From NCBI GenBank assembly GCA_964019155.1, contig OZ025243.1, positions 18,359,027 through 18,423,026 on the forward strand: a DNA stretch of 64,000 bases, in the 5' to 3' direction. Below, one piece after another: positions 10,310 through 20,418 of this stretch (position 1 is its first letter; each line of letters starts with the position of its first letter). The notes under the pieces were generated by a model that ran no database searches, had not been told where the DNA came from, and saw nothing but the letters and a program-made list of their open reading frames with translations. The DNA is from Osedax fenrisi (lineage: Eukaryota; Annelida; Polychaeta; Sabellida; Siboglinidae). The position numbers and the translations under genes are program-made.

Positions 10310-12480
10310 GTGGTCAGTGTTGTGGTCAGTGTTGTGGTCAGTGTAGTGGTGGTCAGTGTTGTGGTCAATGTAGTAGTCAGTGTAATAGTGGTCAGTGTAG
10401 TTGTCAATATAGTCGTAGTGGTCAGTGTAGTGGTGGTCAGTGTAATAGTGGTCAGTGTAGTTGTCAATATAGTGGTAGTGGTCAGTGTAGTGGTCAGTGT
10501 AGTGGTCAGTGTAGTGGTGGTCAGTGTAGTGGTCAGTGTAATAGTGGTCAGTGTAGTTGTCAATATAGTGGTAGTGGTCAGTGTAGTGGTCAGTGTAGTG
10601 GTGGTCAGTGTAGTGATCAGTGTAGTTGTCAGTGTAGTGGTCAGTGTAGTAGTGGTCAGTGTAGTAGTGGTCAGTATAGTGGTGGTCAGTGTAGTGGTGG
10701 TCAGTGTAGTGGTTAGTGTAGTGGTCAGTGTAGTGGTTAGTGTAGTGGTGGTCAGTGTAGTGGTAAGTGTAGTGGTGGTCAGTGTTGTGGTCAGTGTTGT
10801 GGTCCGTGTAGTGGTGGTCAGTGTAGTGGTCAGTGTAGTGGTGGTCAGTGTAGTGGTCAGTGTAGTGGTCAGTGTAGTGGTCAGTGTAGTGGTCAGTGTA
10901 ATGGTCAGTGTAGTGGTGGTCAGTGTTGTGGTCAGTGTAGTGGTGGTCAGTGTAGTGGTCAGTGTAGTGGTCAGTGTAGTGGTGGTCAGTGTAGTGGTCA
11001 GTGTAGTGGTGGTCAGTGTAGTGGTAAGTGTAGTGGTCAGTGTAGTGGTTAGTGTAGTGGTAAGTGTAGTGGGCAGTGTAGTGGTAAGTGTAGTGGTGGT
11101 CAGTGTAGTGGTGGTCAGTGTAGTGGTCAGTGTAATAGTGGTCAGTGTAGTTGTCAATATAGTGGTAGTGGTCAGTGTAGTGGTCAGTGTAGTGGTGGTC
11201 AGTGTAGTGATCAGTGTAGTTGTCAGTGTAGTGGTCAGTGTAGTAGTGGTCAGTGTAGTAGTGGTCAGTATAGTGGTGGTCAGTGTAGTGGTGGTCAGTG
11301 TAGTGGTTAGTGTAGTGGTCAGTGTAGTGGTTAGTGTAGTGGTGGTCAGTGTAGTGGTAAGTGTAGTGGTCAGTGTAGTGGTTAGTGTAGTGGTAAGTGT
11401 AGTGGGCAGTGTAGTGGTAAGTGTAGTGGTGGTCAGTATAGCGGTCAGTGTAGTGGTCAGTGTAGTGGTTAGTGTAGTGGTTAGTGTAGTGGTCAGTGTA
11501 GTGGTCAGTGTAGTGGTCAGTGTAGTGGTCAGTGTAGTGGTCATTGTAGTGGTCAGTATAGTGGTGGTCAGTGTAGTGGTCAGTGTAGTGGTCAGTATAG
11601 TTGTCATTGTAGTGGTCAGTGTAGTGGTCAGTGTAGTGGTGGTCAGTGTTGTGGTCAGTGTTGTGGTCCGTGTAGTGGTGGTCAGTGTAGTGGTCAGTGT
11701 AGTGGTGGTCAGTGTAGTGGTCAGTGTAGTGGTCAGTGTAGTGGTCAGTGTAGTGGTCAGTGTAATGGTCAGTGTAGTGGTGGTCAGTGTTGTGGTCAGT
11801 GTAGTGGTGGTCAGTGTAGTGGTCAGTGTAGTGGTCAGTGTAGTGGTGGTCAGTGTAGTGGTCAGTGTGGTGGTCAGTGTAGTGGTCAGTGTAGTGGTGG
11901 TCAGTGTAGTAGTGGTCAGTGTAGTAGTGGTCAGTGTAGTGGTCAGTGTAGTGGTCAGAGTAGTGGTCAGTGTAGTGGTCAGTGTAGTGGTCAGTGTAGT
12001 GGTCAGTCATGTGGTGGTCAGTGTAGTGGTGGTCAGTGTAGTAGTGGTCAGTGTAGTGGTCAGTGTAGTGGTCAGTGTAGTGGTCAGTGTAGTGGTCAGT
12101 GTAGTGGTCAGTGTAGTGGTCAGTGTAGTGGTGGTCAGTGTTGTGGTCAGTGTTGTGGTCCGTGTAGTGGTGGTCAGTGTAGTGGTCAGTGTAGTGGTCA
12201 GTGTAGTGGTGGTCAGTGTTGTGGTCAGTGTAGTGGTGGTCAGTGTAGTGGTCAGTGTAGTGGTGGTCAGTGTTGTGGTCAGTGTAGTGGTCATTGTAGT
12301 GGTGGTCAGTGTAGTGGCCAGTGTAGTGGTCAGTGTAGTGGTGGTCAGTGTAGTGGTCAGTGTAGTGGTCAGTGTAGTGGTCAGTGTAGTGGTCAGTGTA
12401 GTTGTCAGTGTAGTGGTGGTCAGTGTAGTAGTGGTCAGTGTAGTAGTGGTCAGTGTAGTGGTCAGTGTAGTGGTCAGTGT
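10310..12480. repeat. 12/15-bp minisatellite, block 3 (largest), with higher-order duplication
   Basis: About 2.2 kb of the same unit. Variants such as GTAATAGTGGTCAGTG and GTTGTCAATATAGTGG recur as ordered groups at 10435-10735 and 11125-11420. The phrase TTGTGGTCCGTGTAGTGG appears near 10798, 11663 and 12145. This shows block duplication of several hundred bases in addition to unit turnover. Confidence 0.95.
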
Positions 12481-14718
12481 ACCTGTTACCTGTTACCTAA
12501 TTGGTTTAGGCACTTCCATCAACTTCTTTATTGAAGTTTTCGGACGTGCTTTCAATATTATTGGGCAAAAAGGTATGTTTTTAGCTTTGATTTGAATGTT
12601 ACAGTTGAGTCAATTGATCGGATATGGTGAGGTAGATCATTCCAGATTTTTGGAGCATGGATGGAGAAAGATTTATGTTGGGAAGATGTTAAATGTAATA
12701 GAACTGGAGTTTTTAATTTGAATTTGTTTATGTGTCTTTGTTCGTAAATAGTTGTGTTGGGAGTTAGTAAGTTGGCAAGATAGTCTGGTGTGTTATGATG
12801 TGTAGCTAAATGTATGGTGAGTGCAATTTTGTAAATTATACGGGATTTTATTGGCAGCCAATGTAATTTGGTTCTCAAAGGGGATATATGTTGTCTGGAA
12901 TATTTAGTTATGTTGAATATAAATCTGATGGCTGAGTTCTGAAGGCGTTGGAGTTTATTTATTATAGATTGTGAGGAGGCATATAGACAGGAATTACAGT
13001 AATCAAGGCGGGGAAGAATGAGGGATGTAGCGAGGAGTTTTGCAGTATTAAAATTAATGAAGGGTCTTATTGTTCGTAAGTTGTGTAGTATGTAGTTAAT
13101 TGACTGTGATAGTGATTTAGTCTGGATGTTGAATTGTAGTGTTGGGTCGATTAATATACCAAGATTTTTTATTTTATTAGCATAAGAAATACTCAGATTG
13201 TTAATGGTAATTTGTGGTGGAATGAATATAGTGGTAGATGTTTTAATATGCATTGATTCAGTTTTAAGACAGTTTAGTGATAATGAGTTGTTGGTGAGCC
13301 AGTTATGTATATCAGTAATGCAGTTGTTAAGTAAATTTATGTCATTGTTAGGGTCTATCAATCTACAGTGTAACTGTATGTCATCAGCATACGAGTGATA
13401 GTCTATAGTGGGGTATTTGTCAATAATTTTAAATAAGGGAAGTAGGTAGATATTGAACAGGAGTGGACCAAGGACAGATCCTTGAGGTACTCCATGAGTA
13501 ACTTTACGAGGTTTAGAGATTAGAGAGTTTATACTAATTTGGTAAAAACGATCAGTTAGGTATGAGATGAACCAATCGAGTGCGGTATCAGAGATTCCGA
13601 TAGAAGTTAGTCGATTTATAAGGATATTATGGTCAAGAGTGTCGAAGGCAGCTGATAAATCAAGGAGAATGACCACTGAACCATGTGGTGATGCAGCAGA
13701 TAAGTGAATGTGATTAAGGATATGTATTATTGCAGTTTCAGTACTTTTGTGCTTGGTATAGGCACTCTGATATGGGTTTAATATATGATTTTCATGGAGA
13801 TAAGAATTTAATTGACGAGCAACAACTCGTTCTAGGGTTTTGGAGAGTGTTGATAAGTTGGAGATTGGTCGGTAGTTGGAGAGGATTGCTTTGTCAAGGT
13901 TTGGTTTTTTTATGATGGGTGTAACATATGCTGTTTTCATATAGATTGGAAAAATGCCTGAGGTAAGTGAGTTTTCTATTATTTCTTGGTAATAAGATTC
14001 TAGATAAATGTGGTACTTATTTAATATAGAATGAGGAATTGGATCTAGTTCGGAAGATGTATTTACTGCACTGAGGAGTTTTTCAATGGTAGTAGTTGAT
14101 GGTAATGTAAAGGAGGAAAGAGAATATAGAGGTAGATTATATGGTTCATTGAGTGGTGTAGGGAGTGATTTAATTATATTCATGACTTTAGTATTGAAAT
14201 ATTGGTCAAATGTATCTATTAGCGTTGTTATGGGTTCATTTGGTAGAACACGTAGTGATATTCTACCAAGTATCTGGTTAGAAATGGAGAAAAGTTTCTT
14301 AGAATTAGTTGATGCTTCTTTTAATAGATTATTGTAGTATGATTTCTTAGACTTCTTGAGTAGGGTTCTATATAGGCTACGTTGTTTGATAAATATATTG
14401 TAATTATTGGGAGATTTAGATGTTCTCCAATAATTTTCATATAGTCGTAATTTGCGTTTTGATGATGAAAGTTCAGAATTAAACCATTTGCAATTTGGAC
14501 GTTGTGTTATATATTTATATTTGATGGGGGCAAGTTCGTCAAGGGTTCTTGATAGAGATGTTTCTAATTTGGATACTGAGTTTGAAAATTGTGTGTTATT
14601 AAATTTTTTAGAGAATTCAGTGATGAAAGTATTGGTGTCAATATTGTTATATTTTCTATATTTAATATTTATAATGGGTCGAGTTGGTCTTGGTGAGCTA
14701 ATATGGAAGAATACTACT
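12481..14718 (-). mobile_element. 5'-truncated CR1/L2-like non-LTR retrotransposon, copy 2
   Basis: Near-identical to copy 1, including about 190 bases of minisatellite on the 3' side (12290-12480 versus 3936-4120). It therefore probably arose by duplication of the block rather than a second insertion. The 5' end is about 45 bases shorter than in copy 1 and joins the repeat at CACTGACCAC. Confidence 0.92.
12558..14718 (-). CDS. Reverse transcriptase of non-LTR element, copy 2 (5' truncated)
   Basis: Same protein as copy 1, starting within the endonuclease remnant at FFHISSPRPTRP. A visible residue difference is KLLATSLILPRL here against KLLSTSLILPRL in copy 1. All RT motifs (AAFDTLDHN, GVPQGSVLGPLLF, YADDIQLHC) are intact and no stop interrupts the frame. 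Confidence 0.9.
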
Positions 14719-16013
14719 GTGGTCAGTGTAGTAGTGGTCAGTGTAGTGGTCAGTGTAGTTGTCAATATAGTAGTAGTGGTCAGTGTAGTGGTCAATGTAG
14801 TGGTCAGTCATGTGGTGGTCAGTGTAGTGGTGGTCAGTGTAGTGGTCAGTCATGTGGTGGTCAGTGTAGTGGTCAGTGTAGTGGTCAGTGTAGTGTTGGT
14901 CAGTGTAGTGGTAGTCAGTGTAGTGGTTAGTGTAGTGGCTAGTGTAGTGGTTAGTGTAGTGGTGGTCAGTGTAGTGGTAAGTGTAGTGGTCAGTGTAGTG
15001 GTTAGTGTAGTGGTGGTCAGTGTAGTTGTCAGTGTAGTGGTCAGTGTAGTAGTGGTCAGTGTAGTAGTGGTCAGTGTAGTGGTGGTCAGTGTAGTGGTAA
15101 GTGTAGTGGTCAGTCATGTGGTGGTCAGTGTAGTGGTCAGTGTAGTAGTGGTCAGTGTAGTAGTGGTCAGTGTATTGGTCAGTGTAGTGGTAAGTGTAGT
15201 GGTCAGTCATGTGGTGGTCAGTGTGGTGGTCAGTGTAGTGGTGGTCAGTGTAGTGGTCAGTGTAGTAGTAGTTAGTGTGGTGGTCAGTGTAGTGGTCAGT
15301 GTAGTGGTCAGTGTAGTAGTGGTCAGTGTAGTGATCAGTGTAGTGGTGGTCAGTGTAGTGATCAGTGTAGTAGTGGTCAGTGTATTGGTCAGTGTAGTGG
15401 TCATTGTAGTGGTGGTCAGTGTATTGGTCAGTGTAGTGGTCATTGTAGTGGTGGTCAGTGTAGTGGTGGTCAGTGTAGTGGTGGTCAGTGTAGTGGTGGT
15501 CAGTGTAGTGATCAGTGTAGTTGTCAGTGTAGTGGTCAGTGTAGTAGTGGTCAGTGTAGTAGTGGTCAGTATAGTGGTGGTCAGTGTAGTGATCAGTGTA
15601 GTGTTGGTCAGTGTAGTGGTGGTCAGTGTAGTGGTTAGTGTAGTGGTCAGTGTAGTGGTTAGTGTAGTGGTGGTCAGTGTAGTGGTAAGTGTAGTGGTCA
15701 GTGTAGTGGTCAGTGTAGTGGTGGTCAGTGTAGTGGTAAGTGTAGTGGTCAGTGTAGTGGTAAGTGTAGTGGTGGTCAGTGTGGTGGTCAGTGTAGTGGT
15801 AAGTGTAGTGGTGGTCAGTGTAGTGGTCAGTGTAGTGGTCAGTGTAGTGGTCAGTGTAGTGGTGGTCAGTGTAGTGGTTAGTGTAGTGGTCAGTGTAGTG
15901 GTTAGTGTAGTGGTGGTCAGTGTAGTGGTCAGTGTAGTGGTCAGTGTAGTGGTCAGTGTAGTAGTGGTCAGTGTAGTGGTCAGTATAGTAGTGGTCAGTG
16001 TAGTAGGCAGTGT
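14719..16013. repeat. 12/15-bp minisatellite, block 4
   Basis: Same unit family with more variants: GGTAAGTGTAGTGG, GTGTTGGTCAG, and GGTCAGTCATGTGGTGG repeated at 14805, 14848, 15110 and 15200. Confidence 0.95.
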
Positions 16014-16370
16014 AACCTATTTGTTTAGACACTGTGATCAACATCAATAATGAGTTTTTGGCGGTGTATCATATATTAATTATTATAAGCTATATTATAT
16101 AGATGTGTTTTCAATTTGACTTTAAAGGTGTGGTCAGAAAATATAGATCAAATTGAGTGAGGTAGGGAGTTCCATAGTTTAGGTGCTATTATAGAAAAAG
16201 AAGATTCCTGTTTTTTATTAAGTGATAAAGTTATTGGTATATTTAGTTTGTATTTATGTATTGTTCGTTGTGGTCGGGATGACTTGTAGTTCGTAAGTAG
16301 TTCAGTAAGATAGTCAGGTTTGTTATTATGGGTGGCATGGTGGGTCAGTAGGAGTAATTTGTATTAGTGT
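16014..16370 (-). mobile_element. 3' fragment of a third CR1/L2-like element
   Basis: Minus-strand reading gives LLLTHHATHNNKPDYLTELL, then HKYKLNIPITLSLNKKQ and APKLWNSLPHSI, interrupted by one in-frame stop. This is the C-terminal part of the same protein family as copies 1-3, but clearly diverged. The tail AGGTTAC joins the repeat at ACACTGCC. Confidence 0.8.
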
Positions 16371-16400
16371 AGTGATAAGTTTAGTGGTGGTCAGTGTAGT
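16371..16400. repeat. Short minisatellite remnant
   Basis: About two degenerate units (GTGTAGTGATAAGTTTAGTGG, then GGTCAGTGTAGT) separate two retrotransposon pieces. Confidence 0.7.
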
Positions 16401-17810
16401 GTAACCTTGTAACCTTGTAACCTAATGGTTTATACACTGCCATCAACATCGTGTGAGTTTTCGGCCGTGTTTTCGTGGGTTATTTATATGCGATTTCGAA
16501 CAGGTGTGTTTTTAATTTACGTTTAAAGAGTGGGGTTGAGGTGATTTCTCTTATATTGTAAGGGAGGTTATTCCATAATTTTGGGGCAGATATTGAGAAT
16601 GCTGTTTCTTGTTTGCGTGATATGTGTTTTGGATTATGTATAAGTAATTTGTATTTATTGATTTTACGTTGTATTCTAGATGTGTTATTTTCTATTAGTA
16701 TGTCAGTTAGGTAGTCGGGGTGATTGTGATGAATGACTTGGTGGGATATAAGTAAGGTTTTGTATTGGATACGTTGTGTGATGGGAAGCCAGTGAAGAGA
16801 TTTTAGGTATGGAGTTATGTGAGTCCTGGAGTATTTGGGGATTCTGTGGACAGTTCGTGCAGTGGAATTCAGTAATCGGTTGAGTGGTATTAGTGAGTTT
16901 TTGGGGAGTCTATGAAGTATAGAGTTACAGTAGTCAAGTCGTGGAAGTATGAGGGATGTTGCTAGTAATTTTGATAGTTCTGTGGTTATAGATGGTCTTA
17001 TTAGTCTGATTGTGTGTAGTGTTCGGTTAATGGATTTTGATAAGTCTGTTGTGTATTGAGTAAAATTCAGTGATTGGTCAATGGTAATTCCAAGATTTTT
17101 TACGTAGGGGGAGTATTTTATGTTATGGTTGTTTATCTGAATGAGTGGGACGATTGGAACAGTTTTAGTAGTATTGATTAGTATTGCTTGTGTTTTGTGG
17201 GTGTTTAGTGATAGCGAGTTGGTTGAGAGCCATAGTCGAATGTCTTCTAGACATTTGTTTAGTGTGGATATGTTTGTTGATGGGTTGGGTAAGTTGCAGT
17301 AAATTTGTAAGTCGTCAGCGTAGGTGTGGAAGTAAATGTCAGGGTAGTTATCAAATATGTCTAATAGGGGAGATATATAAATATTAAAGAGGATGGGAGC
17401 AAGAACGGAGCCTTGAGGAACTCCATGTGATATAAGTCTGGGGTCAGTTGTGTGTGATTCGATGGAGATCGAGTAGGTACGGTCGCTAAGGTAGGAAGAG
17501 AACCATGCGAGTGCCGTACCAGTTATGCCGATATACTCCAGTCGATGAATCATGATGTTGTGACTAATGGTATCAAATGCAGCTGATAGGTCAAGTAGGA
17601 TGATGATGGAGCAGTATTGTGTTGGGTACAGTCTTATTTTGTTTAATATGTGGGTTAATGCAGTTTCGGTACTTTTATTTTTAGTGTAGGCGCTTTGAAA
17701 TTTATTTAATAATTTGTGTTTATCTAAGTAGTTTGAAAGTTGGGAGCAGACTACTCTTTCGAGAGTTTTTGAAATGTACGATAGGTTTGATATGGGGCGG
17801 TAGTTTGATA
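16401..17810 (-). mobile_element. 5'-truncated CR1/L2-like non-LTR retrotransposon, copy 3 (different subfamily)
   Basis: The 3' tail consists of AAGGTTAC units and joins the minisatellite at ACACTGACC. The 5' end breaks inside the RT domain and meets the repeat at CACTGACC. Encodes the same kind of protein as copies 1 and 2, but with clearly different residues, so it is a separate lineage. Confidence 0.9.
16480..17810 (-). CDS. Reverse transcriptase of copy 3 (5' truncated)
   Basis: About 443 residues open to the 5' break. Motifs: LLDLSAAFDTISHN, SHGVPQGSVLAPILFNIY and catalytic HTYADDLQIYC. The C-terminus has LHWLPITQRIQYKT and APKLWNNLPYNIRE. The ATG at 17553 is internal to the RT domain and not a real start. 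The N-terminal part of RT and all of the endonuclease are missing. Confidence 0.88.
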
Positions 17811-18110
17811 GGTCAGTGTAGTGGTCAGTGTATTGGTGGTCAGTGTAGTGGTCAGTGTAATGGTGGTCAGTGTAGTGGTCAATGTGGTGGTCAGTGTAGT
17901 GGTCAGTGTAGTGGTTAGTGTAGTGGTTAGTGTAGTGGTCATTGTAGTGGTCAGTGTAATGGTGGTCAGTGTAGTGGTCAATGTAGTGGTCAATGTAGTG
18001 GTAGTGGTCAGTGTAGTGGTTAGTGTAGTGGTCAGTGTAGTGTTGGTCAGTGTAGTGGTGGTCAGTATAGTAGTGGTTAGTGTAGTGGTCAGTGTAGTGG
18101 TCAGTGTAGT
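17811..18110. repeat. 12/15-bp minisatellite, block 5 (upstream end of the array)
   Basis: Last block of the repeat. Units include GGTCAATGTGG and GTAATGGTGGTCAG variants. Ends in TGTAGTTTTAGTTTAGACG, after which unique AT-rich sequence starts. Confidence 0.93.
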
Positions 18111-18491
18111 TTTAGTTTAGACGTGATATTCTATTTGACTTATTTATAAAAGGAATCTGGACCGATTGTTCTGAGAAAATAATCCGTCCCAGGAGTATCT
18201 TTAGAGCATATTTAATATTAATGAGATATTTAAGTATTTTCTATTATAATCTTAGGAATATTTAGGTATTCAGAACAACAGGTCCCTGATTATAGTAACT
18301 AAAGTACCTGTATTCACATATAAGTAGGTAAAGAACATTGTGTGGGTAAATTCCTCAAACTACTAAATTAAGAAAAATGGAATTCCTCAATTAGAAACAT
18401 GACTAAATACTGTAACCGACAATACTAATAAAATACATCCTATAGAAAATTTAAAACGAATTTTTTGAATTATTTGCACAAGCAGTCTTAA
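18111..18491. other. Unique AT-rich intron sequence
   Basis: Part of SLC7 intron 10. No coding or repeat structure recognised. Confidence 0.6.
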
Positions 18492-19667
18492 GGGGATCCC
18501 GCACATAACACGCAATTTGACAATTTCGTGTATAAATAGATAGGAAAAACATAGGTGCACTAAAAAAAATAGAACTGATATTCTATTCATTAAATTGACC
18601 TAATTTTTTTTGTAATGTATGCATAACATATACATAGGAAAATAGAAAGTTATTTTTAATATTATTATTTATATTATATATATCTAAATTAAAAATTAGC
18701 GATACTAAAATGATGGTATTTCTATAGAAATTATCATTTTATACAATGAATTCTATATATTTTATTAATTATCTCTATTTTACTATTCACATAATTAAAT
18801 TCTATATAAAGCAAACAAAATTAATATTATAATTATAATAGTTTTTATGTTCTATATTTTTGAATGCACATTAAGAGTGATGATAGAATAGGTGTTCATG
18901 ATGGATATTGTTGCAACATCATAAGCGGGTACCTATGGGTATGTATATCATAATACTTTTTATTTTTTTTAATTTGGATAGTTAAATAAAAATCGGAACG
19001 GGGTCAAAAATTAGCATGGGAAAAGAGCATGGGAAAAGAGCATTAAAATACATAAATGTGTATTTTCCATAGAAATAATAAAGATGCAGGTATAATATTT
19101 TGAGGATATATGTAATATATGTAGTTTATACGAAATATATGATTAGATTATTTAAAAAAAAATTTCAATAATATCCACAATGGAAACATTATGTTTCATC
19201 GCTCTTAATGCGAGTCATTCGAGAGTATTTTATTTTATTTATGTTCATAATTCATGATTTATACCCTTTTTATACATTTTTTAAAATAGGTAGCGATTTT
19301 GTAATTTTGCACAAAAACAAAAAAACTAAATTAGATACTTAATATAATCACAATATCTATTAAATACATGCTGTGCCAACTGAATAACAAAATTATCATC
19401 ACCCCTAACATACATACCTAGCGCGAAATAATTATTCTGAGAAAACAGCGTTTGAAGTTTTACAGCATAAAAATGTAATATTGAATAGTATATAATATAG
19501 CATTATCTTATCGTCTTAACGTCATGAATTCATTTTTATGCCATTTCTAGATGGAATTCATGTCCAATTTTTTACAGTTAATAAAAAATACTACAATAAG
19601 TATTATTATGTAATAAAAAAATATATAAAAAAATAAATTATCATCACTTTAAATGTGCGGGATCCCC
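18492..19667. mobile_element. TTAA-flanked element with perfect 15-bp terminal inverted repeats
   Basis: Begins GGGGATCCCGCACAT and ends with its exact inverse ATGTGCGGGATCCCC. Both ends abut TTAA (18488-18491 and 19668-19671), as expected for a TTAA target duplication. It is 1,176 bp and AT-rich, with no transposase ORF, so non-autonomous. TTAA duplications are typical of piggyBac and Sola3; the termini do not identify the superfamily. A small direct repeat (GAGCATGGGAAAAGAGCAT) lies inside near 19026. Confidence 0.82.
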
Positions 19668-20085
19668 TTAAGAGAAATTAAACAAATAGATGGCTGCTAT
19701 AGTATAATGTATGACAACACACAGGACAGTTCAGGTAATTAAAGTTTTATATAACGATTGTAATTATCATAAATTAATAATGAATTATATTACACAACTT
19801 TTCATGAAAAGAACAAGAATCGCTATGTATTCGGCATGTTAAAGTAAACCTTGAAGTTACAGAAATATGCGTAGGTCTATACGAAATAGTTAATACAAGG
19901 GCAGAAACTATAGAAATATTCTAAAATATTCATTGATAGATTGTTGTAATAACAATAGCGCAGTGTGTGGTTGCTGTGAGCAGTTGGTGTGTATAACACA
20001 GTGATCAGTCAAGCTAGATAGGTAGACAACGATAGCATATCTATAGTATTGTGATCATATTACTACTGATTGTTTACTAATAATC

Positions 20086-20135
<50 letters not shown>

Positions 20136-20339
20136 ATTTGTATCCGATATTATTATACGTGATTCAATAAATACATATTATTATTATTATTATATATACA
20201 TATATACATATATACATATATATATGTATAACAAATTACGTGGAAATATACGTGGAACAAATTACCTCACAAATATAAATCAATAGAAGTCAACGAAACA
20301 GTACAATTGATTGGGTAACATTGGCCGCTAGCTACTAAC
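19668..20339. other. SLC7 intron 10, right part
   Basis: AT-rich, with a (TA)n array at about 20092-20132 and an ATT/ATAC microsatellite at 20175-20230. No gene signal. Confidence 0.6.
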
Positions 20340-20418
20340 TGTATATCGAGGCAAGGATTACGGTGTACATTCCAAATAGTGGACCAATAGTGCAGGCGTT
20401 CGTTACAATCGATCTGAG
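20340..20418 (-). CDS. SLC7 transporter exon 10 (TM9)
   Basis: Acceptor ACAATTCTCAG|CTCAGATCG and donor ATATACA|GTTAGT, phases 0 and 1; 79 bases. The segment TIGPLFGMYTVILASIYS, followed by exon 11 NTRLMYAM, aligns without gaps to family AGSLCALSTSLLGSMFP then LPRVIYAM. It was found from the phase required by exon 11 and the expected length, so confidence is lower than for its neighbours. It leaves about four extra residues at the exon 9/10 junction. Confidence 0.72.

Noticed and set aside
3410..12595. Long ORFs of TTTLTTT, VVVSVVV or YTDHYTDH repeats on both strands
   Set aside because: They are translations of the 12/15-bp minisatellite in several frames at once; no unique sequence, start context or domain belongs to them.
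3425..18110. CRISPR-like repeat array
   Set aside because: No conserved repeat with unique spacers; units are head-to-tail minisatellite in a eukaryotic intron.
20340..20418. Alternative exon 10 end at ATTG|GTCCAC giving ACTIGNTRLMYAM
   Set aside because: Phase works, but it removes a whole helix turn; the end at ATATACA|GTTAGT restores the exact family length to NTRLMYAM.
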